The notes: a model not told the origin generated them from the letters alone. A DNA stretch of 28,715 nt from JAZDOK01 sp043798715 (GCA_043798715.1 JAZDOK010000086.1:1-28715); one strand, 5' to 3'; counted from the stretch's first letter, positions 1-7,260 are shown. Made by a program: numbers and translations.

Positions 1-1
1 G

Positions 2-475
2 GTGGGCGAAGAAGTTGAGATCGTCGGGATCAAGGAAGAGACCAGGAAGACGGTTGTGACCGGAGTGGAGATGTTCCGAAAGCTCCTGGACGAGGGCCGC
101 GCCGGGGACAACGTGGGTCTTCTTCTCCGCGGAGTGGACCGCAAGGACATCGAGCGGGGCCAGGTACTGGCCAAGCCCGGTTCGATCAAGCCTCACACGC
201 ACTTCAAGGGCGAGGTTTACGTGCTGAGCAAGGAGGAGGGCGGCCGTCATACGCCGTTCTTCAACGGCTACCGTCCCCAGTTCTATTTCCGAACGACGGA
301 CGTGACGGGTTCGATCAAGCTTCCTGAGGGAGTGGAGATGGTGATGCCGGGGGACAATGTGACGATGGAAGTCACGTTGATCCAGCCCATCGCCCTGGAG
401 CAGGGCGTCCACTTCGCCATCAGAGAAGGCGGACGGACCGTCGGCGCGGGCGTGGTGACGTCCATCATCGAGTAG
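2..475 (+). CDS. tuf: Elongation factor Tu, C-terminal part (partial at window start)
   Basis: EF-Tu delivers aminoacyl-tRNA to the ribosomal A site as a GTP complex in the cytoplasm. Only about 157 residues of the C-terminal half are in the window, covering beta-barrel domains 2 and 3. Clear family stretches are visible: GDNVGLLLRGVDRKDIERGQ, PHTHFKGEVYVL, FFNGYRPQFYFRTTDVTG, and the terminal AIREGGRTVGAGVV. The G domain lies upstream of the window, so the gene is cut at its 5' end and the first codon here is not a start. The reading frame runs to a TAG, and rpmG follows 26 bases later on the same strand, the common tuf-rpmG-secE-nusG order. Identification is secure; which tuf copy it is cannot be told. 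Confidence 0.97.
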   Translation: MGEEVEIVGIKEETRKTVVTGVEMFRKLLDEGRAGDNVGLLLRGVDRKDIERGQVLAKPGSIKPHTHFKGEVYVLSKEEGGRHTPFFNGYRPQFYFRTTDVTGSIKLPEGVEMVMPGDNVTMEVTLIQPIALEQGVHFAIREGGRTVGAGVVTSIIE

Positions 476-501
476 CCTGCTGTTAAGGAAGGGAAAGCAC
501 C

Positions 502-666
502 ATGGCAAAAAAAGAGAACCGGATAATCCTGAACCTGGCCTGTTCCAAGTGCAAGCGCAGAAATTATGCGACCACCAAGAACAAGCTTCATAACCCGGAC
601 CGGCTGGAACTCAAAAAGTACTGTAAGTTCTGCCGGGAACATACGCCCCATAAGGAGTCGAAGTAA
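502..666 (+). CDS. rpmG: Large ribosomal subunit protein bL33
   Basis: A 54-residue basic protein of the 50S subunit. The ATG lies 8 bases after an AAGGAAGGG ribosome-binding site. The sequence begins MAKKENRIILNLACSKCKRR and contains two Cys pairs, CSKC near residue 14 and CKFC near residue 42. It is therefore the zinc-binding (C+) form of bL33. Length matches the family (about 50-55). Its TAA stop overlaps the ATG of secE (TAATG), so the two are probably translationally coupled. It is the normal neighbour between tuf and secE in many bacteria. No tRNA-Trp gene is present between tuf and rpmG or between rpmG and secE, although one is often found there. Confidence 0.95.
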   Translation: MAKKENRIILNLACSKCKRRNYATTKNKLHNPDRLELKKYCKFCREHTPHKESK

Positions 667-884
667 TGTTCGGCAAAATAAAAGGTTTTATTGACAATAT
701 CGGCAAGTATCTCAAATCAGTAAAATCCGAGATGAAGCGGATTACCTGGCCCACTCCGGCGGAGCTCCGCTCCTATACGGTAGTAGTCATCCTGGTGCTG
801 GCCGTCATTTCCACCTACCTGTGGCTGGTTGACAACATCCTGGCCCAGGCTTTCATGAAAATGTATAAACAACTGGGCAGTTGA
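666..884 (+). CDS. secE: Preprotein translocase subunit SecE
   Basis: A 72-residue single-span form of SecE, the subunit that clamps SecY in the SecYEG protein-conducting channel of the inner membrane. An amphipathic helix with the conserved segment KSVKSEMKRITWPTPAEL (roughly residues 17-34) precedes one transmembrane segment (about 39-58, TVVVILVLAVISTYLWLVD). The short one-helix form is typical of most bacteria outside Gammaproteobacteria. The ATG overlaps the rpmG stop codon. The stop is followed after about 57 bases by the most likely nusG start. The order rpmG-secE-nusG-rplK-rplA leaves little doubt about identity. Confidence 0.95.
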   Translation: MFGKIKGFIDNIGKYLKSVKSEMKRITWPTPAELRSYTVVVILVLAVISTYLWLVDNILAQAFMKMYKQLGS

Positions 885-941
885 TCCAAATACGTGACGG
901 GAGGAAAAGCTGAAGACCGATCTGGTGTTTTCACTTTAAGT

Positions 942-1655
942 ATGGAAGAGATTACGAACTCAAATTTAGAGACCGCCATCGCCGCCGCCGCTGAGGGAAA
1001 AGCCCTCGAGGAAATTCCGGAAGGTGACTTTGTTTCCGTGGAGTCGGTGTCGGTGGAAGTAACCCCGGAGGGATCTGTGGAACCGGAAGAGGCCGAAGCG
1101 GTAGCTTCCGATGAAGTTAGCCTGGATCCCAACCGAAAGTGGTATGTCATCCATACCTATGCCGGATACGAGAACAAGGTCAAGGACAACCTCCTGCGCC
1201 GCATCGATTCCATGGGAATGAGGGACAAGATTTTCCGCGTCCTGGTCCCCGAGGAAGAGGAAATCGAATTCAAGGATGGGAAACGCCGCACGGTGCAGAG
1301 GAAGATCTACCCGGGCTATGTTCTCGTCGAGATGCTCATGAACGACGATTCCTGGTACGTCGTGCGGAACACCTCGGGAGTGACGGGTTTTGTAGGACAG
1401 GGAATCAAGCCCATCCCCCTTCCCGAAGAGGAGATCAAGCAGATACTCCGCCTCATGAAGCTTGAAGCCCCGGTCAAGGTGAAGCTGGACCTGGATATCG
1501 GCCAACCCATACGGGTGACCCACGGTCCCTTCCAGGATTTTACAGGGATCGTCGAAGAAGTCAGTCCCGAGCGGGAAAAAGTCAAGGTTCTTATCTCCAT
1601 TTTCAGCCGGGAAACCCCGGTGGAGCTCGATTTCGGACAGGTTGAGAAACTATAG
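942..1655 (+). CDS. nusG: Transcription termination/antitermination factor NusG
   Basis: NusG binds RNA polymerase through its NGN domain and links it to Rho or to ribosomal protein S10 through its KOW domain. The NGN domain begins at WYVIHTYAGYENKVKDNLL (about residue 67 from the chosen ATG) and includes KRRTVQRKIYPGYVLVEM. The KOW domain is the C-terminal part from GQPIRVTHGPFQDFTGIVEE. The product is 237 residues, longer than the usual 175-185, because of an acidic N-terminal extension of about 65 residues rich in Glu, Val and Ser. The start is uncertain: ATG 942 has no good ribosome-binding site, and an in-frame GTG lies at 894 without one either. A GGGAGG at 899-904 serves neither well. 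rplK follows 15 bases after the stop. Confidence 0.93.
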   Translation: MEEITNSNLETAIAAAAEGKALEEIPEGDFVSVESVSVEVTPEGSVEPEEAEAVASDEVSLDPNRKWYVIHTYAGYENKVKDNLLRRIDSMGMRDKIFRVLVPEEEEIEFKDGKRRTVQRKIYPGYVLVEMLMNDDSWYVVRNTSGVTGFVGQGIKPIPLPEEEIKQILRLMKLEAPVKVKLDLDIGQPIRVTHGPFQDFTGIVEEVSPEREKVKVLISIFSRETPVELDFGQVEKL

Positions 1656-1670
1656 AGAGGTGTTCACAAG

Positions 1671-2099
1671 ATGGCCAAGAAAATAAAAGCCATAGTCAAG
1701 CTGCAGGTACCGGCCGGCAAGGCCAATCCGGCCCCCCCGGTCGGCCCGGCTCTTGGGCAGTATGGCGTCAACATCATGGAGTTCTGCAAGACCTATAACG
1801 CAAGGACGGCGTCACAGGTCGGTTCCATCGTCCCGGTCGAAATAACCGTATTTGAAGACCGCACCTTCACTTTTATATGCAAGACTCCACCGGCGTCGGC
1901 CCTTCTCGTTCAGGCGGCCGGAGTTGAAAAAGGTTCCGGAACGCCGAACAAGACAAAGGTCGGCAGCAAAGTCAGCCGGGAAAAGATTGAGGAAATCGCC
2001 AGGATCAAGATGCCGGATCTTAACGCCAATGACCTGCCTGGAGCCGTTCAGATTATCAGAGGAACGGCCAGAAGCATGGGCATCGAGGTCGTAGAATAA
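1671..2099 (+). CDS. rplK: Large ribosomal subunit protein uL11
   Basis: A 142-residue protein of the GTPase-associated centre of the 50S subunit. It starts with MAKKIKAIVKLQVPAGKANP, and the family segment PPVGPALGQYGVNIMEFCK follows (about residues 22-41). The C-terminal RNA-binding domain ends with PGAVQIIRGTARSMGIEVVE. Length is exactly that of typical bacterial L11. The ATG is preceded by AGAGG at a suitable distance. It lies 15 bases after nusG and 22 bases before rplA, the standard rplK-rplA pair. Confidence 0.97.
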   Translation: MAKKIKAIVKLQVPAGKANPAPPVGPALGQYGVNIMEFCKTYNARTASQVGSIVPVEITVFEDRTFTFICKTPPASALLVQAAGVEKGSGTPNKTKVGSKVSREKIEEIARIKMPDLNANDLPGAVQIIRGTARSMGIEVVE

Positions 2100-2121
2100 G
2101 GATTTTGGGAGGGAACTTGAT

Positions 2122-2838
2122 ATGCCTAGCAAGAGTAAGGGATACAGGGAAAGCGAGAAGCTCCTGGATAAGAGCTCTTTATACGCCCCGGAGGAGGCTC
2201 TGGAATTAATCCAGAAGACCGCCCGAGCCAAGTTTGACGAGACCGTCGAGGTGCATGTGCGCCTGGGAATTGATCCCAAGCGATCCGATCAGACCGTCCG
2301 CGGCACCGTGGTTCTTCCCAACGGCACCGGAAAAACGCCGAGGGTCATCGTCTTCACCAAAGGAGACAAGGCCAGGGATGCCGAGTCGGCCGGGGCCGAT
2401 CTCGTCGGAGCGGAAGACCTCATCGAAAAGGTCAAGGGGGGCTGGAGCGGCTTCGACATCGCCGTGGCCTCGCCGGACATGATGGGCCAGATCGGAAAAG
2501 AACTTGGAAAGATCCTGGGGCCCAGGATGCCGAACCCCAAAGCCGGGACGGTCACCCAGGATATGGACAAGACGATCAAGGAACTGAAATCCGGCAAAGT
2601 TCAGTACCGGATAGATAAGAGTGGAATCATCCACTCGCCCATGGGCCGCGTCTCCTTCGGGAAGGATAAACTCATGCAGAACCTTCTGACATTGGTGGAC
2701 GCCATCGTTCGAGCCAAGCCCCCGGCGGCCAAGGGCACTTTTCTTCGAACCGTCACCCTGGCGACGACTATGGGACCCGGCGTTAAAGTGGACACCCAGA
2801 AGCTGACGCTCATGGCGGTGGCCTCTACAAAACAGTAG
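2122..2838 (+). CDS. rplA: Large ribosomal subunit protein uL1
   Basis: A 238-residue protein of the L1 stalk, which also commonly represses its own rplKA message. The ATG follows GGGAGGGAAC by about 7 bases. Family features are seen along the whole chain: DETVEVHVRLGIDPKRSDQ near residue 39, GTVVLPNGTGK, the central LGPRMPNPKAGTV near residue 130, YRIDKSGIIHSPMGRVSF, and FLRTVTLATTMGPGVKVD at the C terminus. It is the last gene of the plus-strand operon. It is followed after 33 bases by a perfect hairpin instead of rplJ, and the next gene is convergent. Confidence 0.97.
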   Translation: MPSKSKGYRESEKLLDKSSLYAPEEALELIQKTARAKFDETVEVHVRLGIDPKRSDQTVRGTVVLPNGTGKTPRVIVFTKGDKARDAESAGADLVGAEDLIEKVKGGWSGFDIAVASPDMMGQIGKELGKILGPRMPNPKAGTVTQDMDKTIKELKSGKVQYRIDKSGIIHSPMGRVSFGKDKLMQNLLTLVDAIVRAKPPAAKGTFLRTVTLATTMGPGVKVDTQKLTLMAVASTKQ

Positions 2839-2871
2839 GCCTTAAACAGAGTATTTCCTTTTGAAACCAAT

Positions 2872-2899
2872 GCAGGGGCGGTTCGCGAACCGCCCCTGC
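2872..2899. terminator. Perfect 28-base palindrome between convergent genes (repeat copy 1)
   Basis: A perfect inverted repeat of 14-base arms without a loop. Its core is GGGGCGGTTCG and its complement. It sits between the 3' ends of rplA (plus) and the FecR gene (minus), where a bidirectional terminator would be expected. There is no strong T run on the plus-strand side. The same 22-base core recurs at 19525-19546, so it is also a dispersed repeat. Confidence 0.6.
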
Positions 2900-2929
2900 T
2901 GTTATATGCGCCTTGATCTATAATAATTT

Positions 2930-4162
2930 CTAATGTTCGGCCGGACCCACCGGAGGCGCCCCCAGATCAAACCCGGGTACCCTTGGGGGAGCGGGGGGAG
3001 CCGTCGGCTGAGTCGTCGGCTGGGGAATCGGCTGAGAATTCGGGCGGTATACCGGCGGCGGTGGAGCCTGGTATGGAGGCGGCGTATAGACGGGCCGGGT
3101 TTGGGGAGCATTCTGCTGAGCCGGCTGAGGAGCCTGCTGACTGGAAGAGGGGTTAATCTGCCAGATGTCCTGCCCCTTCTGATTTAAATTCTGAAACTGC
3201 TGTGACTGAGGCCGTGTCCTGGCCTTGGGCTGAGCGTCCGTTTTGGGACGTCTTGAAGGATTTTTAGGCGCTTGTGCCTTTTTCCCGCCGGGAGCGGAAA
3301 CAGTTTTATTATGCCTGGTCTTCTTTTTTGCAGGATACCCGGGCAATTCAAAAATATTTTTTCCGTCCTCACGCAACCCCGGATCCGGAGGAATGGGCGC
3401 ATTTTCCTGGGCGGTCAGTTTTTCATTCCATTTTTCCCAATCATCTTTTATAATCTTTCCGGCTTTTTCCGGAGACGAGAGAGCGCCCTCTTCAATCCTC
3501 AGTATTTGCCCGGCGGTCAGTGGGAGTTTCTCCCCGCTTTTCACGACTTCGATTTTACCTCCCCAGACTATGATTTCACCCTTCTTCTCATCCTCATTGT
3601 TTTTTATCTCAAATGATGACCCTGAAGAAGTTATCTTCCCCCAGGGCGTCTTCAGCTCAAATTTTTCGGCATTTTTAATTTTCACCCATATCCTGCCATT
3701 TTCGAAAGAAAGATTCCCCCCAACCTTGCCGGTCGTCTTGTCCTTATAGAGCTTCCCTACTTCCAGAGCACTCCTTCTCTCCAGCCGCACTGAATCTCCG
3801 ACGTCGCTTATGGCCAGGACGCTCTTGTAGGAAGTGCCCGTGTCAAGCGTGTCCCCCTCATTTATGATCGTATTGGTCTCCCCCTTCTCCCACTGTCCCG
3901 TTGACTTGCGGAGGATCTGCACTTCTCCCTTTACAAAGGTCAGCCGCGCATCTGTTTTTCCCTTCAGGATGTTTGCAACATCCTCCTCTTTCGACTTCAT
4001 AAGCTTATAGGCAATAATCAGTGTGAAAACCAGGAACACCGCCAATCCGATGAAGATCGCCTTCATAAGCTGCCTGTTTCTCTGCTGCTCCAGATTCTCG
4101 GGCTTCCAGGGATCGTATACCGGTTTTCTTCCTCTTCTTGGTTCCCGCCTTGATTCGCGCAT
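2930..4162 (-). CDS. Membrane-anchored FecR-domain protein with proline/glutamine-rich tail
   Basis: 410 residues. A short, very basic, Pro-containing cytoplasmic N terminus (1-33) precedes one transmembrane segment (about 34-54, KAIFIGLAVFLVFTLIIAYKL). A FecR-type beta domain follows: LTFVKGEVQILRKS at about residue 74, NEGDTLDTGTSYKSVLAISDVGDSVRLERRS, then LKTPWGKITSSGSSFEIK and GEIIVWGGKIEVV. From about residue 270 the chain is low-complexity, rich in Lys, Pro and Gln, and probably disordered in the periplasm. There is no sigma factor gene beside it, so an anti-sigma role is not supported. It resembles the stand-alone FecR-domain proteins common in diderms. The ATG has GGAGGG five bases upstream. 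It is the last gene of a three-gene minus-strand operon, 12 bases after the oxidoreductase. Its last codons fall inside a dispersed repeat. Confidence 0.75.
   Translation of the reverse strand: MRESRREPRRGRKPVYDPWKPENLEQQRNRQLMKAIFIGLAVFLVFTLIIAYKLMKSKEEDVANILKGKTDARLTFVKGEVQILRKSTGQWEKGETNTIINEGDTLDTGTSYKSVLAISDVGDSVRLERRSALEVGKLYKDKTTGKVGGNLSFENGRIWVKIKNAEKFELKTPWGKITSSGSSFEIKNNEDEKKGEIIVWGGKIEVVKSGEKLPLTAGQILRIEEGALSSPEKAGKIIKDDWEKWNEKLTAQENAPIPPDPGLREDGKNIFELPGYPAKKKTRHNKTVSAPGGKKAQAPKNPSRRPKTDAQPKARTRPQSQQFQNLNQKGQDIWQINPSSSQQAPQPAQQNAPQTRPVYTPPPYQAPPPPVYRPNSQPIPQPTTQPTAPPAPPRVPGFDLGAPPVGPAEH
2943..2962 (-). repeat. Repeat motif inside the end of the FecR gene (copy 1)
   Basis: Plus-strand sequence GGACCCACCGGAGGCGCCCC. 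It matches 19 of 20 bases with 19588-19607, and each copy lies about 40 bases beyond a copy of the same GC-rich hairpin. Here it encodes, on the minus strand, the GAPPVGP near the C terminus of the FecR-domain protein. Confidence 0.6.
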
Positions 4163-4174
4163 TGGTTCCCTCCC

Positions 4175-5248
4175 CTACCCCTCTTTGCCGGACGCCGCTG
4201 AATTATTCAATGTGATTTCTTTAAATTCGTGGGCTGAGCGATAGACGGCCTCCAGAATCCGGACGACCTCATATCCCTGCCGGATGGAAGGCTCCGGCTC
4301 CCTGTTGTTCAGGACGCAGTCCACGAAGTGCCTGTTTTCCTCAAGGTAGGAATTCGACTGGCCCAGGCGCGGAGAGATGTCCACGAGGACATCGTCCATC
4401 TCCCCGAATATCTCCAGGGGCCAGAGGCGGGCCCCGCCACGCTCTCCGTAGATCTCGACGAAAGTCTTGTCCTCCTTGCAGTTGAGGGCGAAGCTGGTTT
4501 CCAGAAAAATCGTCGCACCGTCTTTCGTTCTCAAATAGGCGTTGGCAAAAGATTCCACGTCCTGGGCGCCCGGGAAAGTCCAGTCCGCCTTGTAGGCACC
4601 GATTTCCCGCGTCTTGTAGTCGCACAGGTGCCTGGATATCGCGCCGCTTACGCGCTCGACGGGAGGGTATCCCATCAGCCAGAGCATAAGATCCAGAATG
4701 TGAACTCCCAAATCAATGAGAGGTCCGCCGCCGGAATATTTCCTCTGGGAAAACCAACCCCCGGGAGAGCCGCGGCGCCGGATGAAGGCCGCCTTCGCAT
4801 AATAGATCTGCCCTATTTCTCCGCGGGCTATATAGCTTTTCAAGAAGCGGCTCTCCGCCTTGAAGCGATTATTGAGAGCCAGCATGAAAATTTTCCCGGA
4901 TTTCTCCGCGGCCCTGACCATCGCCCCCGCCTCTTTTTCGCAGACCGCCATTGGCTTTTCGCAGAGGACGTGCTTTCCGGCATTAAGCGCCTCGATGGTT
5001 ATGGGGGCGTGAAAGGCGTTTGGAGTGCCGATGATGACCGCATCCACGGATTTTAGTTTCAAAAGATCCCCATAACCGGGAAACACATGCCGGATGGATT
5101 CTTCTTCAGCCACTCTCCGTGCGACCTCTTCCCTCTGGTCACAGATCGCGACCAGCCTAGCCTCCGGAATCTGCTTTAGCGCCGGAATATGCGAACCCCG
5201 CATAATGCTTCCGGCTCCTATCAGGCCGAATCTGACGATATCTTTGAT
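4175..5248 (-). CDS. Gfo/Idh/MocA-family NAD(P)-dependent oxidoreductase, apparent ATC start
   Basis: 357 residues if begun at ATC 5248. The N-terminal Rossmann fold begins with VRFGLIGAGSIMRG, giving the Gly-x-Gly-x-x-Gly dinucleotide site. The family Glu-Lys-Pro motif is in HVLCEKPMAV, and GGGPLIDLGVHILDLMLWLMG is the active-site helix with the conserved His. The first ATG (5203) would cut off the nucleotide-binding loop, so translation must begin upstream. In frame, a stop (TGA, 5252-5254) leaves only six further codons upstream of the loop. The best candidate is ATC at 5248, nine bases after GGAG, giving MKDIVRFGLIGAG. The substrate is probably a sugar or sugar nucleotide but cannot be told. 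It lies between the LpxB-related gene (68 bases upstream) and the FecR gene (12 bases downstream). Confidence 0.8.
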   Translation of the reverse strand: MKDIVRFGLIGAGSIMRGSHIPALKQIPEARLVAICDQREEVARRVAEEESIRHVFPGYGDLLKLKSVDAVIIGTPNAFHAPITIEALNAGKHVLCEKPMAVCEKEAGAMVRAAEKSGKIFMLALNNRFKAESRFLKSYIARGEIGQIYYAKAAFIRRRGSPGGWFSQRKYSGGGPLIDLGVHILDLMLWLMGYPPVERVSGAISRHLCDYKTREIGAYKADWTFPGAQDVESFANAYLRTKDGATIFLETSFALNCKEDKTFVEIYGERGGARLWPLEIFGEMDDVLVDISPRLGQSNSYLEENRHFVDCVLNNREPEPSIRQGYEVVRILEAVYRSAHEFKEITLNNSAASGKEG

Positions 5249-5261
5249 ATCAACTCACTCC
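5246..5261 (-). promoter_or_regulatory. Ribosome-binding site and unusual ATC start of the oxidoreductase
   Basis: On the minus strand GGAG (5261-5258) is followed by nine bases and then ATC AAA GAT ATC GTC. No ATG, GTG or TTG exists in this frame between the upstream stop and the Rossmann motif. The ATC is either a genuine rare start codon or an ATG changed by one base, by mutation or assembly error. Confidence 0.6.
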
Positions 5262-5316
5262 TTTTTTCACTAAATGCCTAAGTTCGATCCATCCTGAAAG
5301 TTCCCTTCTCTTATCC

Positions 5317-6495
5317 TTAGACGTCATTGACGCCATATTCTTCCAGGATGGATTCGGCCATCTTTCCGGCCGCACCGGGAGGCCCCATCCTCTGGAAACC
5401 CGCCTCCTTCATCTTCTTGAAGAGAGCGGGATCCCCGAGAATACGGACTACTTCGGAGGCGATGGCCTGAGGATCCCGGGAAACGACGGTCATGGCTTCT
5501 CCCAGAAGACCCTTTTGTCTGGCCCGATACCAGCCCGGTTTTCTGGAATTATAACTGTCGTAGGAGACCACTGGCTTTCCCATCCCGACGGCCTGCTCAT
5601 TGGCCGTCCCGGCCTGCCCGATTATCAGAGAGGAACACTTAAGGACGTCCCCGAAGCGCTCTTTTATTATGAGAAGCTGACTTCCTGAGCGGCTCAGACG
5701 AATCGCAATCCCGCGCCTTGAATCATCACTCAAACCGGATCGCCGCCAACCTTTATTTTCGGCTATGGCCGCCAGGCGCTCTTCGTCTATTGAGGGCGCC
5801 GGCGCCGCCAGGAAATATTGAATAGAGGAGAGACGCTCGACTGCCTCAAGAAGGATCGGAAAATCACGATAGGTGATCTCCCGGCTCCCCGGGAGAATGC
5901 CGATGCAAGTGTCTCCGTTGGGGATGCCGAAGTCTTCTTCCGTTACCGGAATACAGTCCATCATGGCATTTCCCACCCATCGGGCATTGACGCCGGAGGC
6001 ACGAAGAGAGGCGGCCGTAGGCTCGTCCCTCGGAAAGACCAGCGAGCAACTTTTCCTGAAAAGATGCTTCTCCAAAGAAGAGTAGGCATAGAAATAGTCC
6101 GAGCGCGCGGTGCCGATGAAGATAAGAGGCCGTCTTCCGAACAGGGCCGAAAAAAGAACCGGTATCGCATCCCCTACGGCTACGATGCCTCTCAGGGATG
6201 ACTTTACCTTCCGCAGTACCCTGATATGCTCCAAAGTCATGCGAAGAAAACCGCCCTTGATATCGGTGAGGATGTTTTTCAGGTGAGACTCCGGGATGAG
6301 CCCGCCGCTGGGCATCATCCGGCGCGGCCCCAGGCTCCGGATCCCAATGGATTCATAAGCCCGACCCTCGCCGACCAAAGGAAGTGCCAGAAGGGAAAGG
6401 CCGCCGTCTCTTTTCTTTATTTCAAGAGCTACCGAAGCGGCAATGGTATCCTCACCCAGTCCGTTACTCACAAACAAAATTGATTGGTCCATCAT
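5317..6495 (-). CDS. Lipid-A-disaccharide synthase-related protein (LpxB-like, SNGLGED type)
   Basis: 392 residues, no transmembrane segment, a GT-B fold protein related to LpxB. It opens with SILFVSNGLGEDTIAASVALEI, the hallmark of the LpxB-related family first noted in cyanobacteria, in place of the GEASGD of true LpxB. The C-terminal nucleotide-sugar half shows IGILPGSREITYRDFPILLEAVERL (about residues 197-221) and LIIGQAGTANEQAVGMGKPVVSYD, equivalent to LPGSR and SGTATLE of LpxB. The acceptor is unknown. Two neighbouring ATGs (6495 and 6492) are possible and no strong ribosome-binding site is visible. It is the first gene of the minus-strand operon with the oxidoreductase and FecR genes. 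True LpxB is at 22178-23317, so this is a paralogue and not the pathway enzyme. Confidence 0.75.
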   Translation of the reverse strand: MMDQSILFVSNGLGEDTIAASVALEIKKRDGGLSLLALPLVGEGRAYESIGIRSLGPRRMMPSGGLIPESHLKNILTDIKGGFLRMTLEHIRVLRKVKSSLRGIVAVGDAIPVLFSALFGRRPLIFIGTARSDYFYAYSSLEKHLFRKSCSLVFPRDEPTAASLRASGVNARWVGNAMMDCIPVTEEDFGIPNGDTCIGILPGSREITYRDFPILLEAVERLSSIQYFLAAPAPSIDEERLAAIAENKGWRRSGLSDDSRRGIAIRLSRSGSQLLIIKERFGDVLKCSSLIIGQAGTANEQAVGMGKPVVSYDSYNSRKPGWYRARQKGLLGEAMTVVSRDPQAIASEVVRILGDPALFKKMKEAGFQRMGPPGAAGKMAESILEEYGVNDV

Positions 6496-6695
6496 GGATA
6501 CTTGAGGTATTCGGAAATTTCCCCCCGAACTCCTTTCGCCTGAACTCTCGTGAAGTTGCGCCGGAGATATGCGAAAATGTTAGAACATGTGCCCTTCATG
6601 AAGACGACGAAAGTGGGATAAAGTCAAGCGGGCCAAGCCCACCCGTACGGAGGGAAATTGGAGAAATTGGGGACAATTAGCGCCCGAATTTCCCC

Positions 6696-6899
6696 TCAGG
6701 CGGCGTGTGCGGCACCTCGAGTGGCGCGCTCACTTTGAATGCGGTGTATGGCGTCATCATCGAAGCATCGTGCGCCACAAGCCTGGCACTTGAAATGCCG
6801 AAGTCGCTTGACAGTCAGACCGTCTTCGAGTCGGTAGTCTTCGACCGCCCGTAGCATTTGTTCGGCGCCACACTCCGGACACGGAAACGGCTCAGACAT
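6696..6899 (-). CDS. YgiT-type zinc-finger protein, probable antitoxin lacking a DNA-binding domain
   Basis: 67 residues from ATG 6899. Two Cys pairs, CPEC at residues 7-10 and CQAC at 38-41, are spaced as in the zinc-binding N-terminal domain of MqsA/YgiT antitoxins. The Xre-type helix-turn-helix that follows in MqsA is missing, so this is the short form. The start overlaps the end of the partner gene by 8 bases (stop of the partner at 6892), which indicates translational coupling. A start at ATG 6929 would add ten residues inside the partner gene. Family knowledge: YgiT-type fingers are often the second gene of small toxin-antitoxin pairs. Whether this one neutralises the neighbour is inferred. 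Confidence 0.65.
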   Translation of the reverse strand: MSEPFPCPECGAEQMLRAVEDYRLEDGLTVKRLRHFKCQACGARCFDDDAIHRIQSERATRGAAHAA

Positions 6900-7158
6900 C
6901 TGTGCTTCTCTTTGAAGATATGAGGACATAGAAAACTTCGACTCCTTCCTTCGTCAGGATTTTACCTTTCGTGTAGATATCGAGACCGTCGAAGGTCAGT
7001 CCCTTGATGACGTAGAGTCTATCGGTCTTCCTTGTGAAGGGATTGCGCGAGCGGAGCGCCTTGAAGATGGACGGAGCATTGAGGATGGATTCGTACACCA
7101 GTTCCGGCGTGAGAGAATCCACCGCCATCTCGATATCCGCCTTCTGCGTGAACAGCAC
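6892..7158 (-). CDS. DUF4258-like small protein, probable toxin
   Basis: 88 residues from a GTG. The core pattern LTPELVYESILNAPSIFKALRS, then RLYVIKGLTFDGLDIYTKGKI, then VFYVLISSKRS resembles the DUF4258-like proteins paired with YgiT-type zinc fingers. The final SSKR segment is typical of that group. It overlaps the antitoxin start by 8 bases. A well-formed promoter is found upstream at 7209-7237. The chosen GTG has only a weak GAG upstream. The coding frame is open for a few codons further up but offers only ATA as an alternative start. Activity as an RNase or other toxin is not shown by any residue I can name. Confidence 0.55.
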   Translation of the reverse strand: MLFTQKADIEMAVDSLTPELVYESILNAPSIFKALRSRNPFTRKTDRLYVIKGLTFDGLDIYTKGKILTKEGVEVFYVLISSKRSTDV

Positions 7159-7208
7159 GTGTCTCGCTATGACAACGCTTTATTCGTACCAGTGTGTCCA
7201 TTGGCTTC

Positions 7209-7237
7209 ATTGTAACAAATTACTTCTCCACGGTCAA
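7209..7237 (-). promoter_or_regulatory. Sigma-70-type promoter of the zinc-finger/DUF4258 pair
   Basis: On the minus strand TTGACC (7237-7232), a 17-base spacer, and TACAAT (7214-7209). Spacing is ideal, and each box matches its consensus in five of six positions. Transcription would begin near 7202, about 44 bases upstream of the GTG of the first gene. Confidence 0.55.
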
Positions 7238-7260
7238 CGGGCGGGCTCGCTTCTGTCGAA

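Noticed and set aside
885..941. tRNA gene near secE/nusG
   Set aside because: The gap is only 57 bases and has no cloverleaf pairing or T-loop GTTCRA motif.
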